From Megalopta genalis (Eukaryota; Arthropoda; Insecta; Hymenoptera; Halictidae), in assembly GCF_051020955.1 (NCBI RefSeq), contig NW_027477048.1:40511-104510 (forward strand): a stretch of DNA of 64,000 nucleotides, given 5' to 3'. A program made the translations under genes and the position numbers. The notes beneath the pieces were generated by a model. The model searched no databases. It was not told the DNA's origin and was given only the letters and a program-made list of their open reading frames with translations. Below are positions 13,726 through 26,840 of the stretch, piece after piece. The stretch's first letter is position 1, and each line of letters starts with the position of its first letter.

Positions 13726-15069
13726 ATTGATTTGAAGCTAACTCGTTTGTTTCTCTTGCATTTGAAGCTATATCACTTATATCGCAACTATCTGATGTTA
13801 AATCATTTGTTTCGCATAGATTTGAATCTAATCCTTCTACGTCGAAATGATTTGAAGCTAAATCATGTGTTTCGCTTGGATTTGATGCTATCTAGTTTGT
13901 TTCGTCTGCATTTGAAGCTATATCACTTATATACCAAGTGTTTGAAGCTAAATCATTTGTTTCGCATGGATTTGAAGCTAAACTTTCTACATCGCATTGA
14001 TGTGAAGCTAAATCATGTGTTTCGCGTGGATGTGAAGCTCACTCGTTTGCTTCGTCTGCATTTGAAGCTATATCACTTATATCCCACGTGTTTGAAGCTA
14101 AATCATTTGTTTCGCATGGATTTGAAGTTAATCCTTCCATATCGCATTGATTTGAAGCTAAATCATGTGATTCGCTTGGATTTGGATCTAACTCGTTTAT
14201 TTCGTCTGCATTTGAAGCGATATCACTTATATCGCAACTATCTGATGTTAAATCATTTGTTTCGCATGGATTTGAATCTAATCCTTCTACTTCGAAATGA
14301 TTTGATGCTAAATCATGTGTTTCGCTTGGATTTGATGCTATCTAGTTTGTTTCGTCTGCATTTGAAGCTATATCACTTATATACCAAGTGTTTGAAGCTA
14401 AATCATTTGTTTCGCATGGATTTGAAGCTAAACTTTCTACATCGCATTGATGTGAAGCTAAATCATGTGTTTCGCGTGGATGTGAAGCTCACTCGTTTGC
14501 TTCGTCTGCATTTGAAGCTATATCACTTATATCCCACGTGTTTGAAGCTAAATCATGTGTTTCGCTTGGATTTGAAGCTATCTCGTTTGTTTCGTCTGCA
14601 TTTGGAGTTAAATCACTTATATCGCAACTATCTGATGTTAAATCATTTGTTTAAGATGGATTTGAAGCTAAATCTTCAACACTGCATTGATTTGCAGCTA
14701 AATCATGTGTTTCGCATTGATTTGAAGCTAACTCGTTTGTTTCACTTGCATTTGAAGCTATATCACTTATATTGCAGCTATCTGATGTTAAATCATTTGT
14801 TTCGCATAGATTTGAATCTAATCCTTCTACTTCGAAATGATTTGAAGCTAAATCATGTGCTTCGCATGGATTTGACGCTAACTCGTTTGTTTCGTCTGCA
14901 TTTGAAGCTATATCTCTTATATCGCAAGTATCTGAAGCTATATCATTTGTGTCGCCTGGATTTGAAGCTAATCCATCTGCTTCGAATTGATTTGAAGCAA
15001 AATCATGTGTTTCGCAAGGATTTGAAGCTAACTCGTTTGTTTGGTCTGCATTTGAAGCTATATCACTTA
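13710..15069 (+). repeat. 1.36-kb block, second copy
   Basis: Same unit succession as 6,181-7,540. One patch near 14,940-14,990 differs (gtcgcctgg and taatccatctgc in place of gtcgcatgg and taatccttctgc), suggesting local conversion or exchange with another unit. Confidence 0.75.
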
Positions 15070-15164
15070 TATCCCAATTGTTTGAAGCTTATTCATTTGT
15101 CGCACGGATTTGAAGCTAAACCTTCTAAATAGCATTGATTTGCAGCTAAATCATGTGTTTCGCA

Positions 15165-16280
15165 TGGATTTGAAGCTAACTCGTTTGTTTCTCTTGCATT
15201 TGAAGCTATATCACTTATATCGCAACTATCTGATGTTAAATCATTTGTTTCGCATAGTTTTGAATCTAATCCTTCTACTTCGAAATGATTTGAAGCTAAA
15301 TCATGTGTTTCGCTTGGATTTGATGCTATCTAGTTTGTTTCGTCTGCATTTGAAGCTATATCACTTATATACCAAGTGTTTGAAGCTAAATCATTTGTTT
15401 CGCATGGATTTGAAGCTAAACCTTCTATATCGCATTGATTTGAAGCTAAATCATGTGTTCCGCGTGGATGTGAAGCTCACTCGTTTGCTTCGTCTGCATT
15501 TGAAGCTATGTCACTTATATCCCACGTGTTTGAAGCTAAATCATTTGTTTCGCATGGATTTGAAGTTAATCCTTCTATATCGCATTGATTTGAAGCTAAA
15601 TCATGTGATTCGCTTGGATTTGGATATAACTCGTTTATTTCGTCTGCATTTGAAGCGATATCACTTATATCGCAACTATCTGATGTTAAATCATTTGTTT
15701 CGCATGGATTTGAAGCTAAACTTTCTACATCGCATTGATGTGAAGCTTAATCATGTGCTCCGCATGGATTTGAAGCTAACTCGATTGTTTCGTCAGCATT
15801 TGAAGCTATATCACTTATATCGCAACTATCTGATGTTATATCATTTGTGTCGCATGGATTTGAAGCTAAACCTTCTATACCGCATTGATTTGAAGCGAAA
15901 TCATGTGTTTCGCGTGGATGTGAAGCAAAACCTTCTACATGGCATTGATTTGAAGCTAAATCGTGTGTTTCGCTTGGATTTGAAACAAATCTCGTTTGTT
16001 TCGTCTGCATTTGAAGCTATATCACTTATATCGCAACCATCTGATGTTATATCATTTGTTTCGCTTGGATTTGACGTTAAATCTTCTACTTCGAATTGAT
16101 TTGCATCTGAATCATGTGTTTCGCATGGATTTGAATCTCACTCGTTTGTTTCGTCTGCATTTGAAGCTATATCACTTATATCCCAAGTGTTTGAAGCTAA
16201 ATAATTTGTTTCGCATGGATTTGAAGCTAAACCTTCTACATCGCATTGATTTAAAGCTAAATCATGTGTTTCGCTTGGAT
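15165..16280 (+). repeat. 1.1-kb block, copy 1 (partner 25,725-26,840)
   Basis: Offset of 10,560 bp. Shared rare units are gatttggatataactcg, gaagcttaatcatgtgctcc, acatggcattgatttg and gaaacaaatctcg. Single differences exist, such as gcattg against gctttg near 25,993. Confidence 0.8.
15747..16010 (-). pseudogene. Decapeptide-repeat open frame on reverse strand (87 aa), copy 1
   Basis: The frame reads LASNPSETHD, LASNQCHVEG, FASHPRETHD, FASNQCGIEG, LASNPCDTND, ITSDSCDISD, IASNADETIE, LASNPCGAHD. It closes where forward gaagcttaatcatg gives TAA. It has an identical copy at 26,307-26,570 (offset 10,560 bp) and is closely related to 9,179-9,712. Too short to support a gene call on its own. Confidence 0.2.
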
Positions 16281-16789
16281 ATGAAGCTAAACCTTCTACA
16301 TCGCATTGATTTGAAGCTAAATCATGTGTTTCGCTTGGATTTGAAGCTATCTCGTTTGTTTCGTCTGCATTTGGAGCTAAATCACTTATATCGCAACTAT
16401 CTGATGTTAAATCATTTGTTTAAGATGGATTTGCAGCTAAATCTTCAACACTGCATTGATTTGCAGCTAAATCATGTGTTTCGCATTGATTTGAAGCTAA
16501 CTCGTTTGTTTCACTTGCATTTGAAGCTATATCACTTATATCGCAACTATCTGATGTTAAATCATTTGTTTCGCATAGATTTGAATCTAATCCTTCTACT
16601 TCGAAATGATTTGAAGCTAAATCATGTGCTTCGCATGGATTTGACGCTAACTCGTTTGTTTCGTCTGCATTTGAAGCTATATCTCTTATATCGCAAGTAT
16701 CTGAAGCGATATCATTTGTGTCGCATGGATTTGAAGCTAATCCTTCTGCTTCGAATTGATTTGAAGCAAAATCATGTGTTTCGCATGGA

Positions 16790-17390
16790 TTTGAAGCTAA
16801 CTCGTTTGTTTGGTCTGCATTTGAAGCTATATCACTTATATCCCAATTGTTTGAAGCTTATTCATTTGTCGCACGGATTTGAAGCTAAACCTTCTAAATA
16901 GCATTGATTTGAAGCATAATCATTTGTTTTGCATGGATTTGAAGCTAACACGTTTGTTTATCCTGCATTTGAAGCTATATCACTTATATCGCAAGTATCT
17001 GAAGCTATATCATTTGTGTCGCCTGGATTTGAAGCTAAACCTTCTATATCGCATTGATTTGAAGCTAAATCATGTGTTTCGCATGGATTTGAAGCTAAAC
17101 CTTCTCTATCGCATTGATTTGAAGCTAAATCATGTGTTTCGAATGGATTTGAAGCTAAATCTTCAACACTGCATTGATTTGCAGATAAATCATGTGTTTC
17201 GATTGGATATGAAGCTAACTCGTTTGTTTCTCTTGCATTTGAAGCTATATCACTTATATCGCAACTATCTGATGTTAAATCATTTGTTTCGCATAGATTT
17301 GAATCTAATCCTTCTATATCGCATTAAACTGAAGCATAATCATCTGTTTTGCATGGCTTTGAAGCTAACTCGATTGTGTTTCTCCTGAAT
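16790..17390 (+). repeat. 0.6-kb block, copy 1 (partner 18,381-18,981)
   Basis: Offset of 1,591 bp to a second copy. Both contain the 2-base deletion unit followed by gcataatcatttgttttgc, the unit tgtttatcctgc and, at the end, the 2-base insertion unit. Confidence 0.75.
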
Positions 17391-18380
17391 TTGAAGCTAT
17401 ATCTCTTATATCGCAAGTATCTGAAGCTAAATCATTTGCATCGCATGGATTTGAAGCTAAACCTTCTACATCGCATTGATTTGATGCTAAATCATGTGTT
17501 TCGCTTGGATTTGAAGCTATCTCGTTTGTTTCATCTGCAGTTGGAGCTAAATCACTTATATCGCAACTATCTGATGTTAAATCATTTGTTTAAAATGGAT
17601 TTGAAGCTAAATCTTCAACACTGCATTGATTTGAAGCTAAATCATGTGTTTCGCTTGGATTTGAAACAAATCTCGTTTGTTTCGTCTGCATTTGAAGCTA
17701 TATCACTTATATCGCAACCATCTGATGTTATATCATTTGTTTCGCTTGGATTTGACGTTAAATCTTCTACTTCGAATTGATTTGCATCTGAATCATGTGT
17801 TTCGCATGGATTTGAATCTCACTCGTTTGTTTCGTCTGCATTTGAAGCTATATCACTTATATCCCAAGTGTTTGAAGCTAAATAATTTGTTTCGCATGGA
17901 TTTGAAGCTAAACCTTCTACATCGCATTGATTTAAAGCTAAATCATGTGTTTCGCTTGGATATGAAGCTAAACCTTCTATATCGCATTGATTGGAAGCTA
18001 AATCATGTGTTTGGCGTGGATTTGAAGCTAAACCTTCTACATCGCATTGATTTGCAGCTCAATCATGTGTTTCGCATGGATTTGAATCTGACTCGTTTGT
18101 TTCGTCTGCATTTGAAGCTATATCTCTTATATCGCAAGTATCTGAAGCTAAATCATTTGTTTCGCATGAATTTGAACCTAAATCTTCTATATCGCATTTA
18201 TTTGCAGCTGAATCATGTGTTTCGCTTGGATTTGATGCTATCTAGTTTGTTTCGTCTGCATTTGAAGCTATATCAATTATATACCAAGTGTTTGAAGCTA
18301 AATCATTTGTTTCGCATGGATTTGAAGCTAAACCTTCTATATCGCATTGATTTGAAGCAAAATCATGTGTTTCGCATGGA

Positions 18381-18981
18381 TTTGAAGCTAACTCGTTTGT
18401 TTGGTCTGCATTTGAAGCTATATCACTTATATCCCAATTGTTTGAAGCTTATTCATTTGTCGCACGGATTTGAAGCTAAACCTTCTAAATAGCATTGATT
18501 TGAAGCATAATCATTTGTTTTGCATGGATTTGAAGCTAACACGTTTGTTTATCCTGCATTTGAAGCTATATCACTTATATCGCAAGTATCTGAAGCTATA
18601 TCATTTGTGTCGCCTGGATTTGAAGCTAAACCTTCTATATCGCATTGATTTGAAGCTAAATCATGTGTTTCGCAAGGATTTGAAGCTAAACCTTCTCTAT
18701 CGCATTGATTTGAAGCTAAATCATGTGTTTCGAATGGATTTGAAGCTAAATCTTCAACACTGCATTGATTTGCAGATAAATCATGTGTTTCGATTGGATA
18801 TGAAGCTAACTCGTTTGTTTCTCTTGCATTTGAAGCTATATCACTTATATCGCAACTATCTGATGTTAAATCATTTATGTCGCATGGATTTGAAGCTAAA
18901 CCTTCTATATCGCATTAAACTGAAGCATAATCATCTGTTTTGCATGGCTTTGAAGCTAACTCGTTTGTGTTTCTCCTGAAT
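18381..18981 (+). repeat. 0.6-kb block, copy 2 (partner 16,790-17,390)
   Basis: Same order of rare units as its partner. One unit differs near 18,870, where tcatttatgtcgcatgg replaces tcatttgtttcgcatag. Confidence 0.75.
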
Positions 18982-19985
18982 TTGAAGCTATATCTCTTAT
19001 ATCGCAAGTATCTGAAGCTAAATCATTTGTATCGCATGGATTTGAAGCTAAACCTTCTACATCGCATTGATTTGATGCTAAATCATGTGTTTCGCTTGGA
19101 TTTGAAGCTATCTCGTTTGTTTCGTCTGCATTTGGAGCTAAATCACTTATATCGCAACTATCTGATGTTAAATCATTTGTTTAAAATGGATTTGAAGCTA
19201 AATCTTCAACACTGCATTGATTTGCAGCTAAATCATGTGTTTCGCTTGGATATGAAGCTAAACCTTCTACAACGCATTGACTTGAAGCTAAATCATGTGT
19301 TTCGCTTGGATTTGAAGCTATCTCGTTTGTTTCGTCTGCATTTGAAGCTATATCACTTATATCGCATGTATCTGATGCTAAATCATTTGTATCGCATAGA
19401 TTTGAAGCTAATCCTTGTACTTCGAATTGATTTGAAGCTAAATCATGTGCTTCACCTGGATTTGAAGCTAACTCGTTTGTTTCGTCTGCATTTGAAGCTA
19501 TATCTCTTATATCGCAAGTATCTGAAGCTATATCATTTGTGTCGCATGGATTTGAAAATAAACCTTCAATATCGCATTGATTGGAAGCTAAATCATGTGT
19601 TTGGCGTGGATTTGAAGCTAAACCTTCTACATCGCATTGATTTGCAGCTCAATCATGTGTTTCGCATGGATTTGAAGCTAAATCTTCTCTATCGCATTGA
19701 TTTGAAGCTAAATCATGTGTTTCGAATGGATTTGAAGCAAAATCTTCAACACTGCATTGATTTGCAGCTAAATCATGTGTTTCGCATTGATTTGAAGCTA
19801 ACTCGTTTGTTTCTCTTGCATTTGAAGCTATATCACTTATATCGCAACTATCTGATGTTAAATCATTTGTTTCGCATAGATTTGAATCTAATCCTTCTAC
19901 GTCGAAATGATTTGAAGCTAAATCATGTGTTTCGCTTGGATTTGATGCTATCTAGTTTGTTTCGTCTGCATTTGAAGCTATATCA
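18810..19985 (+). repeat. 1.2-kb block, copy 1 (partner 22,322-23,497)
   Basis: Offset of 3,512 bp to the second copy. The shared order is tcatttatgtcgcatgg, the 2-base insertion unit, tgtttaaaatgg, acaacgcattgac and ccttgtacttcg. Confidence 0.75.
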
Positions 19986-21672
19986 CTTATATCCCAAGTG
20001 TTTGAAGCTAAATAATTTGTTTCGCATGGATTTGAAGCTAAACTTTCTACATCGCATTGATTTAAAGCTAAATCATGTGTTTCGCTTGGATATGAAGCTA
20101 AACCTTCTATATCGCATTGATTGGAAGCTAAATCATGTGTTTGGCGTGGATTTGAAGCTAAACCTTCTACATCGCATTGATTTGCAGCTCAATCATGTGT
20201 TTCGCATGGATTTGAATCTGACTCGTTTGTTTCGTCTGCATTTGAAGCTATATCTCTTATATCGCAAGTATCTGAAGCTAAATCATTTGTTTCGCATGAA
20301 TTTGAACCTAAATCTTCTATATCGCATTTATTTGCAGCTGAATCATGTGTTTCGTATGGATTTGAAGCTAACTCGTTTGCTTCGTCTGCATTTGAAGCTA
20401 TATCTCTTATATCGCAAGTATCTGAAGCTATATCATTTGTGTCGCCTGGATTTGAAGCTAAACCTTCAATATCGCATTGATTTGAAGCTAAATCATGTGT
20501 TTCGCATGGATTTGAAGCTAAATCTTCTCTATCGCATTGATTTGAAGCTAAATCATGTGTTTCGAATGGATTTGAAGCAAAATCTTCAACACTGCATTGA
20601 TTTGCAGCTAAATCATGTGTTTCGCATTGATTTGAAGCTAACTCGTTTGTTTCTCTTGCATTTGAAGCTATATCACTTATATCGCAACTATCTGATGTTA
20701 AATCATTTGTATCGCATAGATTTGAATCTAATCCTTCTACGTCGAAATGATTTGAAGCTAAATCATGTGTTTCGCTTGGATTTGATGCTATCTAGTTTGT
20801 TTCGTCTGCATTTGAAGCTATATCACTTATATCCCAAGTGTTTGAAGCTAAATAATTTGTTTCGCATGGATTTGAAGCTAAACTTTCTACATCGCATTGA
20901 TTTAAAGCTAAATCATGTGTTTCGCTTGGATATGAAGCTAAACCTTCTATATCGCATTGATTGGAAGCTAAATCATGTGTTTGGCGTGGATTTGAAGCTA
21001 AACCTTCTACATCGCATTGATTTGCAGCTCAATCATGTGTTTCGCATGGATTTGAATCTGACTCGTTTGTTTCGTCTGCATTTGAAGCTATATCTCTTAT
21101 ATCGCAAGTATCTGAAGCTAAATCATTTGTTTCGCATGAATTTGAACCTAAATCTTCTATATCGCATTTATTTGCAGCTGAATCATGTGTTTCGTATGGA
21201 TTTGAAGCTAACTCGTTTGCTTCGTCTGCATTTGAAGCTATATCTCTTATATCGCAAGTATCTGAAGCTATATCATTTGTGTCGCCTGGATTTGAATGTA
21301 AACCTTCAATATCGCATTGATTTGAAGCTAAATCATGTGTTTCGCATGGATTTGAAGCTAAATCTTCTCTATCGCATTGATTTGAAGCTAAATCATGTGT
21401 TTCGAATGGATTTGAAGCAAAATCTTCAACACTGCATTGATTTGCAGCTAAATCATGTGTTTCGCATTGATTTGAAGCTAACTCGTTTGTTTCTCTTGCA
21501 TTTGAAGCTATATCACTTATATCGCAACTATCTGATGTTAAATCATTTGTATCGCATAGATTTGAATCTAATCCTTCTACGTCGAAATGATTTGAAGCTA
21601 AATCATGTGTTTCGCTTGGATTTGATGCTATCTAGTTTGTTTCGTCTGCATTTGAAGCTATATCACTTATAT
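19652..21672 (+). repeat. 840-bp tandem tract (about 2.4 copies)
   Basis: Lines starting at 19,681, 20,521 and 21,361 are the same, and each 60-base block recurs 840 bp (28 units) later with very few differences, such as gtttcgcatag against gtatcgcatag. The low divergence suggests this is one of the younger expansions. Confidence 0.88.
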
Positions 21673-22321
21673 ACCAAGTATTTGAAGCTAAATCATTTGT
21701 TTCGCATGGATTTGAAGCTAAACTTTCTACATCGCATTGATGTGAAGCTAAATCATGTGTTTCGCGTGGATGTGAAGCTCACTCGTTTGCTTCGTCTGCA
21801 TTTGAAGCTATATCACTTATATCCCACGTGTTTGAAGCTAAATCATGTGTTTCGCTTGGATTTGAAGCTATCTCGTTTGTTTCGTCTGCATTTGGAGTTA
21901 AATCACTTATATCGCAACTATCTGATGTTAAATCATTTGCTTAATATGGATTTGAAGCTAAATCTTCAACACTGCATTGATTTGCAGCTAAATCATGTGT
22001 TTCGCATTGATTTGAAGCTAACTCGTTTGTTTCACTTGCATTTGAAGCTATATCACTTATATCGCAACTATCTGATGTTAAATCATTTGTTTCGCATAGA
22101 TTTGAATCTAATCCTTCTACTTCGAAATGATTTGAAGCTAAATCATTTGTTTCGCATGGATTTGACGCTAACTCGTTTGTTTCGTCTGCATTTGAAGCTA
22201 TATCTCTTATATCGCAAGTATCTGAAGCGATATCATTTGCGTCGCATGGATTTGAAGCTAATCCTTCTGCTTCGAATTGATTTGAAGCATAATCATTTGT
22301 TTTGCATGGATTTGAAGCTAA

Positions 22322-23497
22322 CTCGTTTGTTTCTCTTGCATTTGAAGCTATATCACTTATATCGCAACTATCTGATGTTAAATCATTTATGTCGCATGGA
22401 TTTGAAGCTAAACCTTCTATATCGCATTAAACTGAAGCATAATCATCTGTTTTGCATGGCTTTGAAGCTAACTCGTTTGTGTTTCTCCTGAATTTGAAGC
22501 TATATCTCTTATATCGCAAGTATCTGAAGCTAAATCATTTGTATCGCATGGATTTGAAGCTAAACCTTCTACATCGCATTGATTTGATGCTAAATCATGT
22601 GTTTCGCTTGGATTTGAAGCTATCTCGTTTGTTTCGTCTGCATTTGGAGCTAAATCACTTATATCGCAACTATCTGATGTTAAATCATTTGTTTAAAATG
22701 GATTTGAAGCTAAATCTTCAACACTGCATTGATTTGCAGCTAAATCATGTGTTTCGCTTGGATATGAAGCTAAACCTTCTACAACGCATTGACTTGAAGC
22801 TAAATCATGTGTTTCGCTTGGATTTGAAGCTATCTCGTTTGTTTCGTCTGCATTTGAAGCTATATCACTTATATCGCATGTATCTGATGCTAAATCATTT
22901 GTATCGCATAGATTTGAAGCTAATCCTTGTACTTCGAATTGATTTGAAGCTAAATCATGTGCTTCACCTGGATTTGAAGCTAACTCGTTTGTTTCGTCTG
23001 CATTTGAAGCTATATCTCTTATATCGCAAGTATCTGAAGCTATATCATTTGTGTCGCATGGATTTGAAAATAAACCTTCTATATCGCATTGATTGGAAGC
23101 TAAATCATGTGTTTGGCGTGGATTTGAAGCTAAACCTTCTACATCGCATTGATTTGCAGCTCAATCATGTGTTTCGCATGGATTTGAAGCTAAATCTTCT
23201 CTATCGCATTGATTTGAAGCTAAATCATGTGTTTCGAATGGATTTGAAGCAAAATCTTCAACACTGCATTGATTTGCAGCTAAATCATGTGTTTCGCATT
23301 GATTTGAAGCTAACTCGTTTGTTTCTCTTGCATTTGAAGCTATATCACTTATATCGCAACTATCTGATGTTAAATCATTTGTTTCGCATAGATTTGAATC
23401 TAATCCTTCTACGTCGAAATGATTTGAAGCTAAATCATGTGTTTCGCTTGGATTTGATGCTATCTAGTTTGTTTCGTCTGCATTTGAAGCTATATCA
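22322..23497 (+). repeat. 1.2-kb block, copy 2 (partner 18,810-19,985)
   Basis: Copy of the block 3,512 bp upstream. It is joined directly to the third copy of the 1.36-kb block, so two duplicated modules overlap here. Confidence 0.75.
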
Positions 23498-24641
23498 CTT
23501 ATATACCAAGTGTTTGAAGCTAAATCATTTGTTTCGCATGGATTTGAAGCTAAACTTTCTACATCGCATTGATGTGAAGCTAAATCATGTGTTTCGCGTG
23601 GATGTGAAGCTCACTCGTTTGCTTCGTCTGCATTTGAAGCTATATCACTTATATCCCACGTGTTTGAAGCTAAATCATTTGTTTCGCATGGATTTGAAGT
23701 TAATCCTTCCATATCGCATTGATTTGAAGCTAAATCATGTGATTCGCTTGGATTTGGATCTAACTCGTTTATTTCGTCTGCATTTGAAGCGATATCACTT
23801 ATATCGCAACTATCTGATGTTAAATCATTTGTTTCGCATGGATTTGAATCTAATCCTTCTACTTCGAAATGATTTGAAGCTAAATCATGTGTTTCGCTTG
23901 GATTTGATGTTATCTAGTTTGTTTCGTCTGCATTTGAAGCTATATCACTTATATACCAAGTGTTTGAAGCTAAATCATTTGTTTCGCATGGATTTGAAGC
24001 TAAACTTTCTACATCGCATTGATGTGAAGCTAAATCATGTGTTTCGCGTGGATGTGAAGCTCACTCGTTTGCTTCGTCTGCATTTGAAGCTATATCACTT
24101 ATATCCCACGTGTTTGAAGCCTAATCATGTGTTTCGCTTGGATTTGAAGCTATCTCGTTTGTTTCGTCTGCATTTGGAGTTAAATCACTTATATCGCAAC
24201 TATCTGATGTTAAATCATTTGTTTAAGATGGATTTGAAGCTAAATCTTCAACACTGCATTGATTTGCATCTAAATCATGTGTTTCGCATTGATTTGAAGC
24301 TAACTCGTTTGTTTCACTTGCATTTGAAGCTATATCACTTATATTGCAACTATCTGATGTTAAATCATTTGTTTCGCATAGATTTGAATCTAATCCTTCT
24401 ACTTCGAAATGATTTGAAGCTAAATCATGTGCTTCGCATGGATTTGACGCTAACTCGTTTGTTTCGTCTGCATTTGAAGCTATATCTCTTATATCGCAAG
24501 TATCTGAAGCGATATCATTTGTGTCGCATGGATTTGAAGCTAATCCTTCTGATTCGAATTGATTTGAAGCAAAATCATGTGTTTCGCAAGGATTTGAAGC
24601 TAACTCGTTTGTTTGGTCTGCATTTGAAGCTATATCACTTA
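23282..24641 (+). repeat. 1.36-kb block, third copy
   Basis: Same unit succession as the copies at 6.2 and 13.7 kb. Distinctive differences are gaagcctaatcatg near 24,120 and tgattcgaattg near 24,550. Its right part is duplicated again by the 988-bp tract. Confidence 0.72.
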
Positions 24642-25982
24642 TATCCCAATTGTTTGAAGCTTATTCATTTGTCGCACGGATTTGAAGCTAAACCTTCTAA
24701 ATAGCATTGATTTGAAGCATAATCATTTGTTTTGCATGGATTTGAAGCTAACTCGTTTGTTTCTCTTGCATTTGAAGCTATATCACTTATATCGCAACTA
24801 TCTGATGTTAAATCATTTGTTTCGCATAGATTTGAATCTAATCCTTCTACTTCGAAATGATTTGAAGCTAAATCATGTGTTTCGCTTGGATTTGATGTTA
24901 TCTAGTTTGTTTCGTCTGCATTTGAAGCTATATCACTTATATACCAAGTGTTTGAAGCTAAATCATTTGTTTCGCATGGATTTGAAGCTAAACTTTCTAC
25001 ATCGCATTGATGTGAAGCTAAATCATGTGTTTCGCGTGGATGTGAAGCTCACTCGTTTGCTTCGTCTGCATTTGAAGCTATATCACTTATATCCCACGTG
25101 TTTGAAGCCTAATCATGTGTTTCGCTTGGATTTGAAGCTATCTCGTTTGTTTCGTCTGCATTTGGAGTTAAATCACTTATATCGCAACTATCTGATGTTA
25201 AATCATTTGTTTAAGATGGATTTGAAGCTAAATCTTCAACACTGCATTGATTTGCATCTAAATCATGTGTTTCGCATTGATTTGAAGCTAACTCGTTTGT
25301 TTCACTTGCATTTGAAGCTATATCACTTATATTGCAACTATCTGATGTTAAATCATTTGTTTCGCATAGATTTGAATCTAATCCTTCTACTTCGAAATGA
25401 TTTGAAGCTAAATCATGTGCTTCGCATGGATTTGACGCTAACTCGTTTGTTTCGTCTGCATTTGAAGCTATATCTCTTATATCGCAAGTATCTGAAGCGA
25501 TATCATTTGTGTCGCATGGATTTGAAGCTAATCCTTCTGATTCGAATTGATTTGAAGCAAAATCATGTGTTTCGCAAGGATTTGAAGCTAACTCGTTTGT
25601 TTGGTCTGCATTTGAAGCTATATCACTTATATCCCAATTGTTTGAAGCTTATTCATTTGTCGCACGGATTTGAAGCTAAACCTTCTAAATAGCATTGATT
25701 TGAAGCATAATCATTTGTTTTGCATGGATTTGAAGCTAACTCGTTTGTTTCTCTTGCATTTGAAGCTATATCACTTATATCGCAACTATCTGATGTTAAA
25801 TCATTTGTTTCGCATAGATTTGAATCTAATCCTTCTACTTCGAAATGATTTGAAGCTAAATCATGTGTTTCGCTTGGATTTGATGCTATCTAGTTTGTTT
25901 CGTCTGCATTTGAAGCTATATCACTTATATACCAAGTGTTTGAAGCTAAATCATTTGTTTCGCATGGATTTGAAGCTAAACC
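23795..25982 (+). repeat. 988-bp tandem tract (about 2.2 copies)
   Basis: Blocks recur at exactly 988 bp, that is 33 units less 2 bases. The missing 2 bases are inside the shortened unit gaagcttattcatttgtcgc at 24,660 and 25,648. Because 988 is not a multiple of 3, the duplication itself shifts frame in all registers. Confidence 0.87.
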
Positions 25983-26840
25983 TTCTATATCGCTTTGATT
26001 TGAAGCTAAATCATGTGTTTCGCGTGGATGTGAAGCTCACTCGTTTGCTTCGTCTGCATTTGAAGCTATATCACTTATATCCCACGTGTTTGAAGCTAAA
26101 TCATTTGTTTCGCATGGATTTGAAGTTAATCCTTCTATATCGCATTGATTTGAAGCTAAATCATGTGATTCGCGTGGATTTGGATATAACTCGTTTATTT
26201 CGTCTGCATTTGAAGCGATATCACTTATATCGCAACTATCTTATGTTAAATCATTTGTTTCGCATGGATTTGAAGCTAAACTTTCTACATCGCATTGATG
26301 TGAAGCTTAATCATGTGCTCCGCATGGATTTGAAGCTAACTCGATTGTTTCGTCAGCATTTGAAGCTATATCACTTATATCGCAACTATCTGATGTTATA
26401 TCATTTGTGTCGCATGGATTTGAAGCTAAACCTTCTATACCGCATTGATTTGAAGCGAAATCATGTGTTTCGCGTGGATGTGAAGCAAAACCTTCTACAT
26501 GGCATTGATTTGAAGCTAAATCATGTGTTTCGCTTGGATTTGAAACAAATCTCGTTTGTTTCGTCTGCATTTGAAGCTATATCACTTATATCGCAACCAT
26601 CTGATGTTATATCATTTGTTTCGCTTGGATTTGACGTTAAATCTTCTACTTCGAATTGATTTGCATCTGAATCATGTGTTTCGCATGGATTTGAATCTCA
26701 CTCGTTTGTTTCGTCTGCATTTGAAGCTATATCACTTATATCCCAAGTGTTTGAAGCTAAATAATTTGTTTCGCATGGATTTGAAGCTAAACCTTCTACA
26801 TCGCATTGATTTAAAGCTAAATCATGTGTTTCGCTTGGAT
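25725..26840 (+). repeat. 1.1-kb block, copy 2 (partner 15,165-16,280)
   Basis: Second copy of the block above, immediately following the 988-bp tandem tract. Confidence 0.8.
26307..26570 (-). pseudogene. Decapeptide-repeat open frame on reverse strand (87 aa), copy 2
   Basis: The translated product is the same as that of 15,747-16,010, and the flanks match for more than 1 kb, so it arose by segmental duplication. The same TAA closes it. No function can be assigned. Confidence 0.2.
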
